A stretch of 64,000 nt of DNA from Vandiemenella viatica (taxonomy: Eukaryota; Arthropoda; Insecta; Orthoptera; Morabidae). This document shows positions 33,045-42,932 of this stretch, piece after piece. The position numbers and the translations under genes were made by a program. The DNA is taken from contig CM061919.1 in assembly GCA_031002005.1 (NCBI GenBank), forward strand, positions 32,391,088-32,455,087, written 5' to 3'. The notes under the pieces are model-generated. The model saw only the letters and a list, made by a program, of their open reading frames with translations, was not told the origin of the DNA and ran no database searches. Every line of letters starts with the position of its first letter. The first letter of the stretch is position 1.

Positions 33045-33527
33045 TTAGTCCTTTTTTCTATACAATTTTAAATCGACCACATTTCTTAATCGTAGTATTT
33101 TATTAGATTTGGGATAAGCGAGCAAATAGGCGCTCGCATTTGGCTTAACAACAATCTTAAAAGGTCCATGATAGATTTTGAAGAATTTTTTAATCTTTGA
33201 ATTTATTTCGCAAGAATTTTGTCTAGTTTTCACCAAAAACATATCTCCCAAACCGAATTGATAAAGGAAATACATGCCCCGATAAGCGTCTTGCATACAC
33301 GTGGTTCTACCGTAGCTTTTTCTTCCGCCTTTCCAATTCCATTCTGCCACTTTTATATATTCTTCCAGTCCTTCATGTAATTTCTTTCTTGTTTTCCAGT
33401 TTTCCTTTTTATGAGACCATTCAACTACTTCTCTTGTACTTATATCAGGTGGGTGCCTTTTTCTCAAATAATTTGAAGCAAATAGGTATCGGCAGTCATC
33501 AATTGTGTCCTGCAACAATACTTCCAT
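33045..33527 (-). CDS. Array unit 4: gypsy integrase C-terminal fragment, open
   Basis: The frame has 160 codons. The N-terminal 85 residues are basic and helical (REVVEWSHKKENWKTRKKL). The last 70 are a typical integrase C-terminal domain: FGLGDMFLVKTRQNSCEINS, then KIKKFFKIYHGPFKIVVKPN and YPKSNKILRLRNVVDLKLY. The GDxxLVK-kff-xyxGPf-i pattern is characteristic of Ty3/gypsy elements. The catalytic core is deleted, so it cannot integrate DNA. It shows what the parent element was. Confidence 0.75.
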   Translation of the reverse strand: MEVLLQDTIDDCRYLFASNYLRKRHPPDISTREVVEWSHKKENWKTRKKLHEGLEEYIKVAEWNWKGGRKSYGRTTCMQDAYRGMYFLYQFGLGDMFLVKTRQNSCEINSKIKKFFKIYHGPFKIVVKPNASAYLLAYPKSNKILRLRNVVDLKLYRKKD

Positions 33528-34503
33528 CTATCCCCTTTCATCTTTCCCGTCAAAAGAAATATATGTAGCGGCTTCTGTATTACCATGCCGGAAAAATACA
33601 TTCGTTCTTTTATAGCTACTGGTACAATTTTCTCTTCTTCGGATCCCATCTGCGATACAATTTTCTCTTCTTCGGATCCCATCTGCGATACATTTTCATC
33701 TTCTTCCTCGTCATAACTCCTTATGAAAAACATCTTACTTCACTTTCGTCATTTTCTTCAAATTTATTCTCGTTACTTCTACATTCGTACTCTTCCCCAT
33801 CGCTGCTAGAAACATTTTCACTTTCTTCACATTCATTAATACTTAAAGGTAGCTCGCTATCGTTATCTGCTAATTCTTCTTACTCGAATGTATCTTTTAA
33901 TGACTCGTTTCGTGCTTCCGCTATCCTCATTTTTTCTTCAACAGCTTCTTCATGATTTCGTACTTGGCCTTCCAAAATTTCTTTCATTTTACTTTCCACG
34001 TCTTTCTGACGTTCTTTTATCTTTAGATTTAATGACCATTCTACCGTTTCAACAATAATTTTCTCATTTTGTTCCATAAGGTGATCCATTAAAAAAATAT
34101 CTTGCTACATAACTTTCTTGATTTCAATGGTATCTTCCCTCATTGTTTTCAGTTCTTTTTCTGACACCTCCTCCACCTTCAAATTTCTTCCAGACCCACT
34201 TACTATCATTTCTTCTGTCCTTTTAATACTCTGATCATTACTTTCAGAAATCCTTTTCTCAAATTCTTGATTCCTCTGTTGCAATCCTCGGATGTCTTGT
34301 CTCATTTGCATTATGGCATTTAATATCAATTCAAGGTCCGTACTCTTTAGGTTTGTACTCTTTTCGGCACTCATTCTAGCAATTTTCATACAAGTATTAT
34401 ATATAATACATATATTACAAGCAACAACAAAAGTTTTACTACTCAGGAGAACCAATCCCCACGCAAAAATCACTGCTTCATATTTAACTTCTTTACTATA
34501 CAC
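33464..34503 (-). pseudogene. Array unit 4: gag-like coiled-coil ORF, broken
   Basis: It opens near 34503, with frame breaks near 34105 and 33885 and a one-base loss near 33733. A 33-bp in-frame tandem duplication (33624-33656 and 33657-33689) doubles the peptide SQMGSEEEKIV. The rest matches unit 3. Confidence 0.65.
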
Positions 34504-34822
34504 TACTCACTCCTTATCAAAAAAATAAATGATTTACTACTGAAGAAAGACAGTCTCAATAACAATCACTGCTTCAGTTTCAAGTTCTTTACTGTACGTC
34601 ATTTACTCAGTGTTCAAATTTTAATTATTTTTCTTTTCTTTTTTCTTTATATGACTGATGATTACTGCCACCTCAGAGCTTATAAATGGATGTTCTCTAC
34701 TTGCCGCGCTGGGTAGATCTGGAACTCTCCACTGCCACTGCGTCATCAGAAGTCCAGTCATTTAAGGTGTTACGTCATTAGTAGAAATTAACACCCGTAA
34801 ATTCTGGTCCAGGATCGCCAAA

Positions 34823-35189
34823 TACAACAGGGCTATATTCTATTCAACCTTACCAGGCAAGCCAGGTCATAAACTGCCGATGATTCCTTTTTATTTGTTT
34901 CGGCAGTTGTGCATATTAATGTAATGCATTTACGTGAACATAATATTTAATAAAACAAGAAAAAACACACATAAATGGTACACCAATAATATAAACGTTT
35001 ATTCAAAACCAGATAGCCAAAACAACAAAACTTCTTGCAAGCTTATCACAGTCAGTGCTCCCTTTTGTCTCACAGCGATTACACATCTCTCTCATACTAG
35101 TTGTATTATTCTTTGGCAGCGCCCGCTGACCAAAGATTATTGTTACTTACAGTTAATACTTAGAAGCTAGTATTAGCGTATATGCAACA
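34823..35189 (-). repeat. LTR 5 of the array (outer 5' LTR)
   Basis: It is 367 bp, starts TACAACAGGG and ends TATATGCAACA; it is slightly more diverged than LTRs 1-4. The second AGCC of the target duplication follows at 35190. Confidence 0.85.
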
Positions 35190-35236
35190 AGCCACATAAA
35201 TCTTGGTTACATTGTTCTTGACATCATTAAACACAA

Positions 35237-35425
35237 TCAAATTTTGTATGCGAAGATTTCATTTCTTATTTGCACAAAGTCAATTGGAGTGCTGTATGAC
35301 ACATGACTAGGATGAACGTTGTCGATGTGCATACCGATTAACTTTGTCACTGACGCCATGTAGTAGTCACGTAGCACTTTGTACGCCAACTCTGTCAGAA
35401 ATAGCTTGTAGTATGTGGAGGCGTT
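35237..35425 (-). pseudogene. Unrecognised coding fragment, possible Polinton remainder
   Basis: On minus a frame of about 62 codons without long low-complexity stretches includes FLTELAYKVLRDYYMASVTK and IDNVHPSHVSYSTPIDFVQ, ending at a TGA (35237-35239). I do not recognise it. Its composition looks like real protein. Because the LTR array inserted just to its left, this DNA was once adjacent to the end of the Polinton at 18197, so it may be a minus-strand gene of that element converging on the capsid block. Confidence 0.35.
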
Positions 35426-35439
35426 TTAGCTCCATTTTC

Positions 35440-37480
35440 TCCTGACAGACAACGATGCGGTCACTACAGCGCGAATTATGGTCAACCTATCAGACAGAGA
35501 ACTTGATCCTACTACATCATCTGTTTTATCGAGGGGCCTAAATTTTGCTCCGGTACCTAAACCTGTACTTTATCGGGAGATTATCAGTGGTGTGGAAATT
35601 GGAGTTCGCACTCTACCTGTGGAAGAAGTGGTGGAGAGAAGGCGTGAAACATGCCGGGTGCTTTGTAAAGGTAAATTGCCTAAATCAAACATCTCAAGTG
35701 AAGAGAGGCGTGCGCTTCGTGAGTTGAAGAAAGATTAAAATATTGTTATTCTTCCAGCAGACAAGGGTAACTGCACGGTGGTTTTAAGCAAGGTGGAATA
35801 TCATAGTAAAATTATACAGCTTTTGGAGGAGCAAGCATACAGGAAGATTAACCGAGACCCTACATCTAAGCTGACAAACTTTACTGCGAAGCTGCTCCGC
35901 TCCTCAGAACTACCAGAAGATGTGAAGAAACTACTCAACCCCATGCTCCTGTTCCTCCTATGTTGTACAGTCTACCAAAAGTACATAAAGTAGGAGTAAG
36001 TAAATTGTAAGTGCAATTGATAGCCCTACGTACTTTTTGGTTAAATACCTCAAAGATATTCTTAACCCATTGGTAGGGAAGGGTCATCGCAGTATTCAAA
36101 ATTCCAATGAATTTTTGGAAATCTTGACAACATGAAATTAGATCATGGTGATTTAATGGTGAGCTTCGATGTGGTCTCTCTTTTTACTCATGTTTCCTTG
36201 GTCGACTCCTTAGATCTGTTAAGGAGGTATTTTGATCAAAAAATGATTGATATTTTCCACCATGTGTTGACACCCACTTATTTTCAGTTTCAAGGAGAAT
36301 ATTACGAGCAAGTGGACGGTGTAGCAATGGGTTCGCCGCTGTCTCCTATCATTGCTGATTTCTTCATGGAATTTTTTGAAGAAGTGGCACTAAACCATGC
36401 ACCACTCTAGCCGAAGTGTTTTTATAGATATATCGATGACACCTTTGTGATTTGGCCACATGGCAGAAACAGTCTTGAAATTCCTTGCGTATCTCAATTC
36501 TAGCCAACAGCTGTCATCATCCGGCACAACGAAACACTGTACTAACTACCTTGGTACACAGAACACAAAGAATTTGTGACAAACATAGCCTGGCTGGTGA
36601 ATTGGACTATCTCCGGAAAACGTTTTAAAATAATGGTTATAATCAGGGGCAGATTACTCGCGCGTTTAAACAGAAGTAAAATTGACAGAGAGATCAGATT
36701 GATACCAAGGGCATTGCGTTTCTGCCATTTGTGGGTGCCCTAAGTTTCAAAATAGGTAGACTGTTATCACAACACGGAATCAAGACAATTTATAGACCAC
36801 ACACTAAAATTAGAAACTTGGTCGGCAGCGTTAAAGATGACATGGGTTTACGAATCCCTGGTGTAAATTATATACCTTGTGAATTTGGCCACGGTTACAT
36901 CGGACAGACACAGCGATGCATTGTGTAGCGATGTGTTGAGCACGATAGGAATGTTCGTCTTGGGCAAGAAGAGAAATCTGCGGTGGCCGAACATAGTGTG
37001 CAAGAGGGTCACACATTTGAATTTGAAAAAAAAAAAAAAAAACAACAATTTTTGCCCGGGTCAATGATTTTTGGGCCAGCGTTATTACAGAAGCTGTAGA
37101 AATAAGATCAACTGATTTATTAGTCAACAGGGACACTGGTTACCTAGTGCGGCCTGGAACCCGGCTATTAAAATTCTGAAACAGTTTCGCGTCGGTAACG
37201 AGCAGAAGAGTGGATGACGTAATCGCGTTGTGTTGGTTTTTGTCTTCCACCGTTTCCGTGGCAACGGCTCAATAAACAAACAGTTAATCATTGATATTTG
37301 GTTGAGAATGAAGGCAGAGAAGGACACCTTCGAAACGTCCCACAAATGTAACATCTTAACACGGATGGAAGCCCGAAAGAAATTTATTAATATGCTACGC
37401 CGTGAAAAATTACGATCTTACATCATTATTTCTTGTATATTAGTTTCATTGTGTTCAATATATAATTGTTGAAGAAAAAA
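35440..37480 (+). mobile_element. Penelope-like element copy 1
   Basis: This is a plus-strand copy with reverse transcriptase, GIY-YIG domain and 3' terminal tail, all damaged. An internal deletion of about 170 bp near 36480 is evident by comparison with the copy at 46590-46780. The tail (37360-37420) carries the conserved GAAGCCCGAAAGAAATTTAT end. Confidence 0.82.
35478..36930 (+). pseudogene. Penelope-like reverse transcriptase with GIY-YIG endonuclease, broken
   Basis: The N-terminal region (LSDRELDPTTSSVLSRGLNF, then APVPKPVLYREI) is characteristic of Penelope-like proteins. A TAA near 35736 and further shifts split it. RT blocks follow: LMVSFDVVSLFTHVSLVDSL near 36160, VDGVAMGSPLSPIIADFFME near 36320 and YRYIDDTFVIWPHG near 36425, with an in-frame stop just before it. 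The GIY-YIG part near 36860-36920 reads VNYIPCEFGHGYIGQTQ. A 170-bp deletion removes the region after the catalytic IDD motif. The protein would copy RNA and cut DNA for insertion; this copy cannot. Confidence 0.82.
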
Positions 37481-37489
37481 CATTAGGTG

Positions 37490-38082
37490 CATTAGTTTCT
37501 AGATCACCCTCGTACATATTACACATGTCTTGGCCGAAATACGAAAATGTCCCTGATCGATCATTCTGAACTACCATATCTCCCACACTACCACAGCTAC
37601 CGATATTCAGCCAAAGTTGTGCACGATTGATTACCACAAACAAACACCAGTGGTCTGTCCTTGTTTGCTATTGCTGGAAAGTGAAGTACAAGGACACACA
37701 CATATTTGGTTGAAATATGAAAGAGCCGAACGTCGATCACTTTCAACCCCCATATCTCCTACACCACCGTAGCTACCGACATATAACCAGCACTATCTGC
37801 ACTATGGATACCTCGAGGCCGCTAGCACATACAAACACGAGTGCCTGCGCTGTGTAGTTGTGGCAAAAAAGTGGAATATACGGACACACATGTCTTTCGT
37901 CGAAATACGAAAACCTCCGTGACCGATCATTTTCAACCACCATATCTCCCACATCCGCACAGCTACCAATATTCGGGTAACATCGTGCACGATCGGTGGC
38001 TCGATGCTACTACCACACACAAACACCAGTGGTCTGCACTAGGCAGTGGTGCCTGCAGGATGAAATATAGGGACACACGATT
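37490..38082. repeat. Satellite-like tandem repeat, about 177-190 bp, three copies
   Basis: The word CATATCTCC recurs at 37574, 37751 and 37941, each embedded in a longer shared context: GATCAxTxTxAACxxCCATATC, then CCACAGCTACC, then CACAAACACxAGTG and GGACACAC. The copies are diverged, probably about 25-30 percent. They directly follow the tail of Penelope copy 1. Confidence 0.75.
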
Positions 38083-38339
38083 TATATATATATATGCTCA
38101 CGATAAAATTAATTTACTATGGAAATTGAGGTGAACAATTAGATTCCCTTTATCGATGTGTTCGTGAAGCGGTAGGAACATGGCTGCCGGAACCAAGTAG
38201 TTTGTCGGAAGCCCACCCATACGAATCGCTATCTGCATGCAGCCTATCACCATCGTCCAGTAATGAAATGCGGTATTTTAAAAATATGAACAGTCCAAGC
38301 AATCACAGATAATAACCAAGCGAGCACAGTCGCTGAAAG
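38083..38339. other. Spacer, no gene seen
   Basis: There is a short TATATATA tract near 38085. No frame or repeat is recognised. Confidence 0.4.
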
Positions 38340-39040
38340 AGAAATTTTGGAAGAGACATTTCTGGCCAACAGCTACTGCCTTGACTTTATCAATAAGGCC
38401 ATTGCAGAGTTTGAACCTTTAGCGCTACCATGTCAGATGAAGATAGAAGAGCAACAAACAGACCTATGGCACTTTACCCTATGTCCAGGAATGGTAGAAA
38501 AAATTGCCCGATTAAAAAAAAAATATATATCCGTCTGGTGTATGAAGCACCTAGGAAGATTTCTGGTGGGCTCGTAATTGTAGGATGGAGAAATTCCAGG
38601 TAGCGGGTGTTTACCAGACACCCTGCAGCTGTGTCCTGGTCTATATCGGTGAGAGAGGATGCACGATCAAGGAAAGGCTGAGTGAACACATTAAACATTT
38701 CTAAAATAGCGACTTCAGCAAATCAACTGTAGCACAACATCCAGCTGATAGTGGGCACGTTATTTTATTTAGTGACTCGATTATAATGGTTCAGGAAAGG
38801 AGATGGTGTCCCAGGCGAGTCAGAGAAGTTCGGATAACGTGCCTGTTGGCTACAACTTGAAATATGGTGATACCTGCTTAAGAAAAGGAGGGACGCAAGC
38901 CCCCATAGGATCAGCCACGTTAGTGGCGTTGGGAACGGTTAGCGCGCTACTCGGAAACTATTTATAGCCGGTAGCGATTATTGGCATTGTAGTCTTCTGA
39001 AGAAAGTAAGTGAATGGTGGCTAAAACGACAGGTTTCAAC
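38340..39040 (+). pseudogene. Penelope-like element copy, GIY-YIG end and tail
   Basis: After an N-terminal helical part (open to 38577) the sequence encodes, across frame changes, a GIY-YIG-type domain near 38600-38780: CSCVLVYIGERG, then IKERLSEHIKHF. The tail holds CTGAAGAAAGTAAGTG (38996 onward) and GCTAAAACG, which look like a degraded hammerhead-type end. It belongs to a different Penelope subfamily from the copies at 35.4 and 46 kb. Confidence 0.6.
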
Positions 39041-39049
39041 AAATTGACG

Positions 39050-39201
39050 TGGTTCTACTGTCCTTATATGGGCAGCAATATCGACAATGAGATTTTCTGT
39101 CGTTGACCCCCTCCCCCCTCCTCCTATAAAGCCTTCCTTCGACTAAGTCAAGCCCTTCCCCCCCACCCCCACAACCAAAATCCTGGACCCGCCACTGCTT
39201 G
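39050..39201 (-). mobile_element. Candidate hAT-type terminal fragment
   Basis: On minus the segment starts CAGTGGCGGGTCCAGGATTT, similar to a very common hAT terminus, followed by a G-rich run and GACTTAGTCGAAGG. The opposite terminus is not seen, apparently cut by the Penelope tail, so no target duplication can be tested. Confidence 0.35.
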
Positions 39202-40199
39202 TAGCAATGGATGGAAATTTGAAACATAAATGCTGTTACAAATACAGATTAAATTATGTTAAAAGACTTCAGTAACGCGTTTCATTCGTTACGGAAAAGA
39301 TAATTCATACAACGGCTGTGATAAATTTTATAATAATTAAATCTGGGTACAGGAAATGGGGAAAGCTGGGTATGTAAAGAAATTGCCACCGGAGCGTGCT
39401 ATCCATCGCAATTAAATTTAAAAGAAGTGCGTGCATGTAGTGGCGGTCACTGATCCAAGTTGTGTTTTGTGTTTGCGCCAGATGGAAGGGCGGTCAGCGG
39501 AGGCCTTCTCCAAGCAGCTTGGCCTTGGGCTAATGATTTGGCAGCTGCTTTTACGACTACCTCCTCCTGCCGGTCGGAACGCAGGTCTCACTGTTTTATT
39601 AGAATACGGATTGACCTTGAGGAACTGAAAAGTTGAATTCCGAGGGCTTGTTGATTTTGTATTATTGAATTCCTTTTTAAGACACCTTTGCATGTTTCGT
39701 TTTTGAATATGTGTTTATTAGTATTAAGTTAACTCGAGGCGGTTACTCTAAAGGAAAAATTTCTCTACGAATAAATAAATTCTGAATTTAGCTCGGAACT
39801 GGCAATAAAATCGGTTCAATGATTTTTGGGTCAAATGATAATTTTATTTTGATTTTAAATGTTGAGCATCATTTTTGATCTCTACAGCGAGTTTAAGAGA
39901 GAAAATGCTGTAATCAACCTAGGACACAATGATTGCAGCTCTACTTGATACTTTTGACTGTAACTAAGTGAGGAACCATTAGAATTTTGTGAATATTGCA
40001 CGAAAGTGAAATAGGAATTGGTCACATTTTGCTTTCTGCTGTTGATCAGAGAACTGGAAGACTATGAAATATGGGTTAAGTGTTGTAAATTAAGATTTCT
40101 TGTCAAATGCATCATACTTACTTCATTCCCTAATTTCAGTTTAGATTTTTGCCTCATTTTCTCAGACTAACGGAACACGTAGCTCAATCGTTTGAAATA
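39202..40199. other. AT-rich spacer, no gene seen
   Basis: There are only short frames (for example 65 codons at 39431-39628) with no recognisable motif. I see nothing else. Confidence 0.5.
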
Positions 40200-40440
40200 A
40201 AAACACCTTTTATCCTGTTATAAATCTTTCCAATGATTTAATGCAATCCACCACCTCTTCCTATATTGTGTTAACCTGTTCTTTGCCCTTACAACCTACG
40301 TCCTTAATTATTTGCTTCTTATATTCTGATTTCTATATCAGCTGTTCCCTCCACTAACAAATTAACTAATCTCGTTTGTCTTGAAATGTAGCCAAACATC
40401 CTGTTTCTTCTTTCGTCGCTCTTGAAAGCATCTTAAATTA
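40200..40440 (-). pseudogene. LINE reverse transcriptase C-terminal relic
   Basis: The segment is similar to 61730-61950: both contain TTGATGCAATCC-type or TTTAATGCAATCCACCACC words, ACAACCTACGTCC or ACAACCCATG, then CACTA-CAAATTAAC-AATCT. Read on minus it is the end of an insect LINE ORF2. It is heavily decayed. Confidence 0.5.
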
Positions 40441-40550
40441 TTAATAAAGTTAGTCATTTTGCATTAAGAAGCATTTCAACCAAGTCACAAATTCCGCTAA
40501 TATTGTCGCTGGAAAATCAAAGATATCAAATTGTAGTTTACACTGAAGGC

Positions 40551-40615
40551 TGTAATAGCGGGGGGACTTGTTGGCAGGGTTGATGCATAAAGGGAGGGGG
40601 GATGGATTATTAATT
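40551..40615 (-). repeat. Truncated 3' LTR (65 bp)
   Basis: This is the terminal 65 bp of the LTR. The gag coding frame ends at its inner border. Confidence 0.8.
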
Positions 40616-42168
40616 TAGTTCTGTATCTGTCATGGGTCTGTCCAGATATTCCGACAGAGTTGATAACCTTGAAGCATATACAAACATTGACTCGCCTTTA
40701 CTCGCCACAAACTTTCCCTGGCAGATCTGAATTCGGGTTTGCCTGTGTTCAGTCGCCGTCCAGAATGCACTTAAAAATGTTTTCTTGAATTCTGGGTATG
40801 CAAAATCAATTTTACAAAAGGACATAAACCAAAGCTTCTCCTCCGGACCAAGACATAAAAATGCCAAACGAGTCTTTAGATTTTCCGGTGTGCCTTTGAG
40901 ATCAAAGTAATTTTCTAAATTAATTATATATTCTTTTGGAATGAGTTCCCTTTCGCACTTCGAATTTTGGGAGTACCAATTCGTCTTGTGTGTACGTTCT
41001 GGCTTCAGGAATAATTGATAGTGTACTCTCAGTTACATTGCTTCTAACCATCGCTTCAGTTGTCTTACATTTTGAAACAATGTCAGCCTGGAAGGTATTT
41101 TGCATTTCGCGCACTTCCTGATAATTTTGATGCAGTAGTTTCAATGACTGATCAACTTCAACCATTCTCTCAGCAACCGCGGAGAGCGTTTGATGTGTTT
41201 TATTACAAAAATCCGAAACCAGCTGTTCCGTATTTAAAATACTTGTCATGTGTTTTGATTGAACATCTTCCAACCTCTCACATCTCATATCTAATTGATT
41301 TGAGGTGCTCTGAATGTCAGATATTTCTTTTCGAATTTTTATTTGAAAGTCATCAAATTTTTCGTTTACCTCTTCGCGAAAATCAGCAAACTTAGTTTCC
41401 ATTTGGTTACTTAAATTACTCAGTTTCTCGAGAATATGTGCATTCTGTTTGTGTGCTTCTGCTTGCTGAGCGTTAATTTGTGTTTGAATTACTTCCAGGT
41501 GTTCTGCAATTAACTTTTGTACCATTTCAAGTGTTGGCCCTTGTAAGTTCTGGTCACCCGCAACGTTACGTGGATGTTCTTTCAGGAACAACCAAATTGG
41601 TTTTACCATGTCCTGTACTATTATTTCGCCTTTCCAAATGTTCACGTTCGTTATTTGCAATGATTCTGGAATTAACAGTCGATTCAAGTACTCGCTTAGC
41701 TGTTGTCCGATTCTCTATCGCTTCCAACATTTCAGGCCCATAGCTTAACTTTAAAACAAAGCGAGATGTAGTTAATACATTCTTCAGCCATAATCCATTT
41801 TTGTATATATACCCCGTTACAGGTACGCAACAAATAGCCAACGATCGCCAATATCCGACTGGTACAAAATAATCTTTGACCGTATCAATTGAAATACCAG
41901 ATATCAACAAAATTACAAGCAGCAAACAAATTAAACGCCCCATGATTTGACTGCTGTCCAGTTTCTTCGATAAATTATTTAATCGGTTCTCAAGAAATTC
42001 TTTGTTCTCAGCCAATGACTTATCAAATTTACTGCCCAAATCTGAGTGAGATTTCTGAAATTGTTCCATCATTATTTGGACTAGAGGTGTTAAATCCCCT
42101 TGATTTGCCATGTTATTAGTGTCAACTGCCATTTCAGTGCATGTGTTTGTACGAATTTTCAATTGCAA
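40610..42168 (-). pseudogene. gag-like protein with long coiled coil, frameshifted
   Basis: The first frame (42168-41566) begins with a hydrophilic coiled-coil part (QKSHSDLGSKFDKSLAENKE). It then contains an unexpected hydrophobic stretch, RLICLLLVILLISGISI, near 41930-41880. The second frame (41687-40920) is a long coiled coil rich in Gln and Asn (MVQKLIAEHLEVIQTQINAQ). The third (40867-40610) is a retrotransposon gag capsid segment (LGPEEKLWFMSFCKIDFAYP, then FKKTFLSAFW and MFVYASRLSTLSEYLDRPMT). Two frame changes separate them, and the 3' deletion cuts the capsid part. It would form the particle shell. Confidence 0.65.
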
Positions 42169-42670
42169 TGATCTCTAAGTTTCTGAAATCAAAGACGACG
42201 CGTTTTTAACACAAACGGAAACTTCCCAGCTTTCAAATGAAACAAACCCACAACCTTCCAAAAGTCAACAAGGAACACAACGATGTTGCATGCGACACAA
42301 AAACCTCAACACATGAGCGAAATTAGCATGAAGAAAATTTTTAATTCTTATCATGCATTAAAACTTCAAAAGCACTGAATCTAAATTTAATTTTAAATTA
42401 ACCATGCTTGTTGCAAGTGAGCAAAACATTTATTTGAACAATCGATTGAAATTCAAAAAAAATCACACATTTCAACATTAAATTTAATTCAAGCATGGCC
42501 AAAAACAAATTCCAAAACACAATTTATTCTAAAATAATAAATAAATCTACATAGGTCACATCCATGGATTTTAAGACTTGCAAAAATTTTCTCGAAAATT
42601 TATTTCGACTTGGGAATTAATTAAACAACATTCGTCTGCGCCAAATTGTAGCGTCTTACAACGCGTTAGA

Positions 42671-42692
42671 GCCCAACGTTGGTAGAGCCAAT
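42671..42692 (-). promoter_or_regulatory. Primer-binding site of the 40.5-kb element
   Basis: On minus, two bases after the 5' LTR end at 42693, the sequence reads TGGCTCTACCAACGTTGGGC. The TGG start and the position fit a tRNA primer site; the tRNA is not assigned. Confidence 0.45.
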
Positions 42693-42928
42693 TGTAATAG
42701 CGGGGGGACTTGTTGGCAGGTTTGATGCATAAAGGGAGGGGGGATGGATTATTAATTATTAAATTACCTCCTCCAACACCTTCCTTACCTTTCATACCTT
42801 TACACGTGAGTTATTAAAATATGAAAATAAAAATGAAAATGATTTAAATGGTGAACCAGAAGGAAACTAGAACCATGAATATTGTACACAAAATAATATC
42901 CCATTTATTGATTCTTATGGCTTATACA
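42693..42928 (-). repeat. 5' LTR of the 40.5-kb element
   Basis: It is a 236-bp LTR with TGTA...TACA ends, flanked on the right by the AGGC duplication. Confidence 0.78.
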
Positions 42929-42932
42929 AGGC

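Larger units (their letters stand above)
18198..35189 (-). mobile_element. Tandem array of an internally deleted gypsy-like element (5 LTRs, 4 internal units)
   Basis: Five LTRs of about 367 bp (18198-18564, 20802-21168, 29592-29952, 32190-32556, 34823-35189) alternate with four internal regions of about 2.2 kb. Spacing is 2604, 2509 (after removing the nested element), 2598 and 2633 bp. Each internal region reads right to left: primer-binding site, gag-like coiled-coil ORF, acidic module, integrase C-terminus, then polypurine tract. Capsid, protease, reverse transcriptase and most of integrase are missing in all units. A single 4-bp duplication AGCC (18194-18197 and 35190-35193) bounds the whole array. 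Confidence 0.88.
40551..42928 (-). mobile_element. Gypsy-like LTR element with truncated 3' LTR
   Basis: The 5' LTR is complete (42693-42928, 236 bp; on plus it starts TGTAATAGCG and ends GGCTTATACA). The 3' LTR is only the last 65 bp (40551-40615), nearly identical to 42693-42757. The element is flanked by the 4-bp duplication AGGC (40547-40550 and 42929-42932), so it inserted normally and later lost pol and most of the 3' LTR in one deletion whose left edge is within the gag frame near 40615. Confidence 0.82.

Noticed and set aside
18198..35189. CRISPR-like or satellite interpretation of the 2.6-kb periodicity
   Set aside because: The repeat unit is an LTR plus internal region with primer site, polypurine tract, gag-like and integrase sequence; this is a eukaryotic retroelement array.
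37230..37472. An 80-codon frame at the end of Penelope copy 1
   Set aside because: It lies in the non-coding terminal tail conserved among Penelope copies; the reading (EARKKFINMLRREKLRS) reflects tail conservation, not a separate protein.
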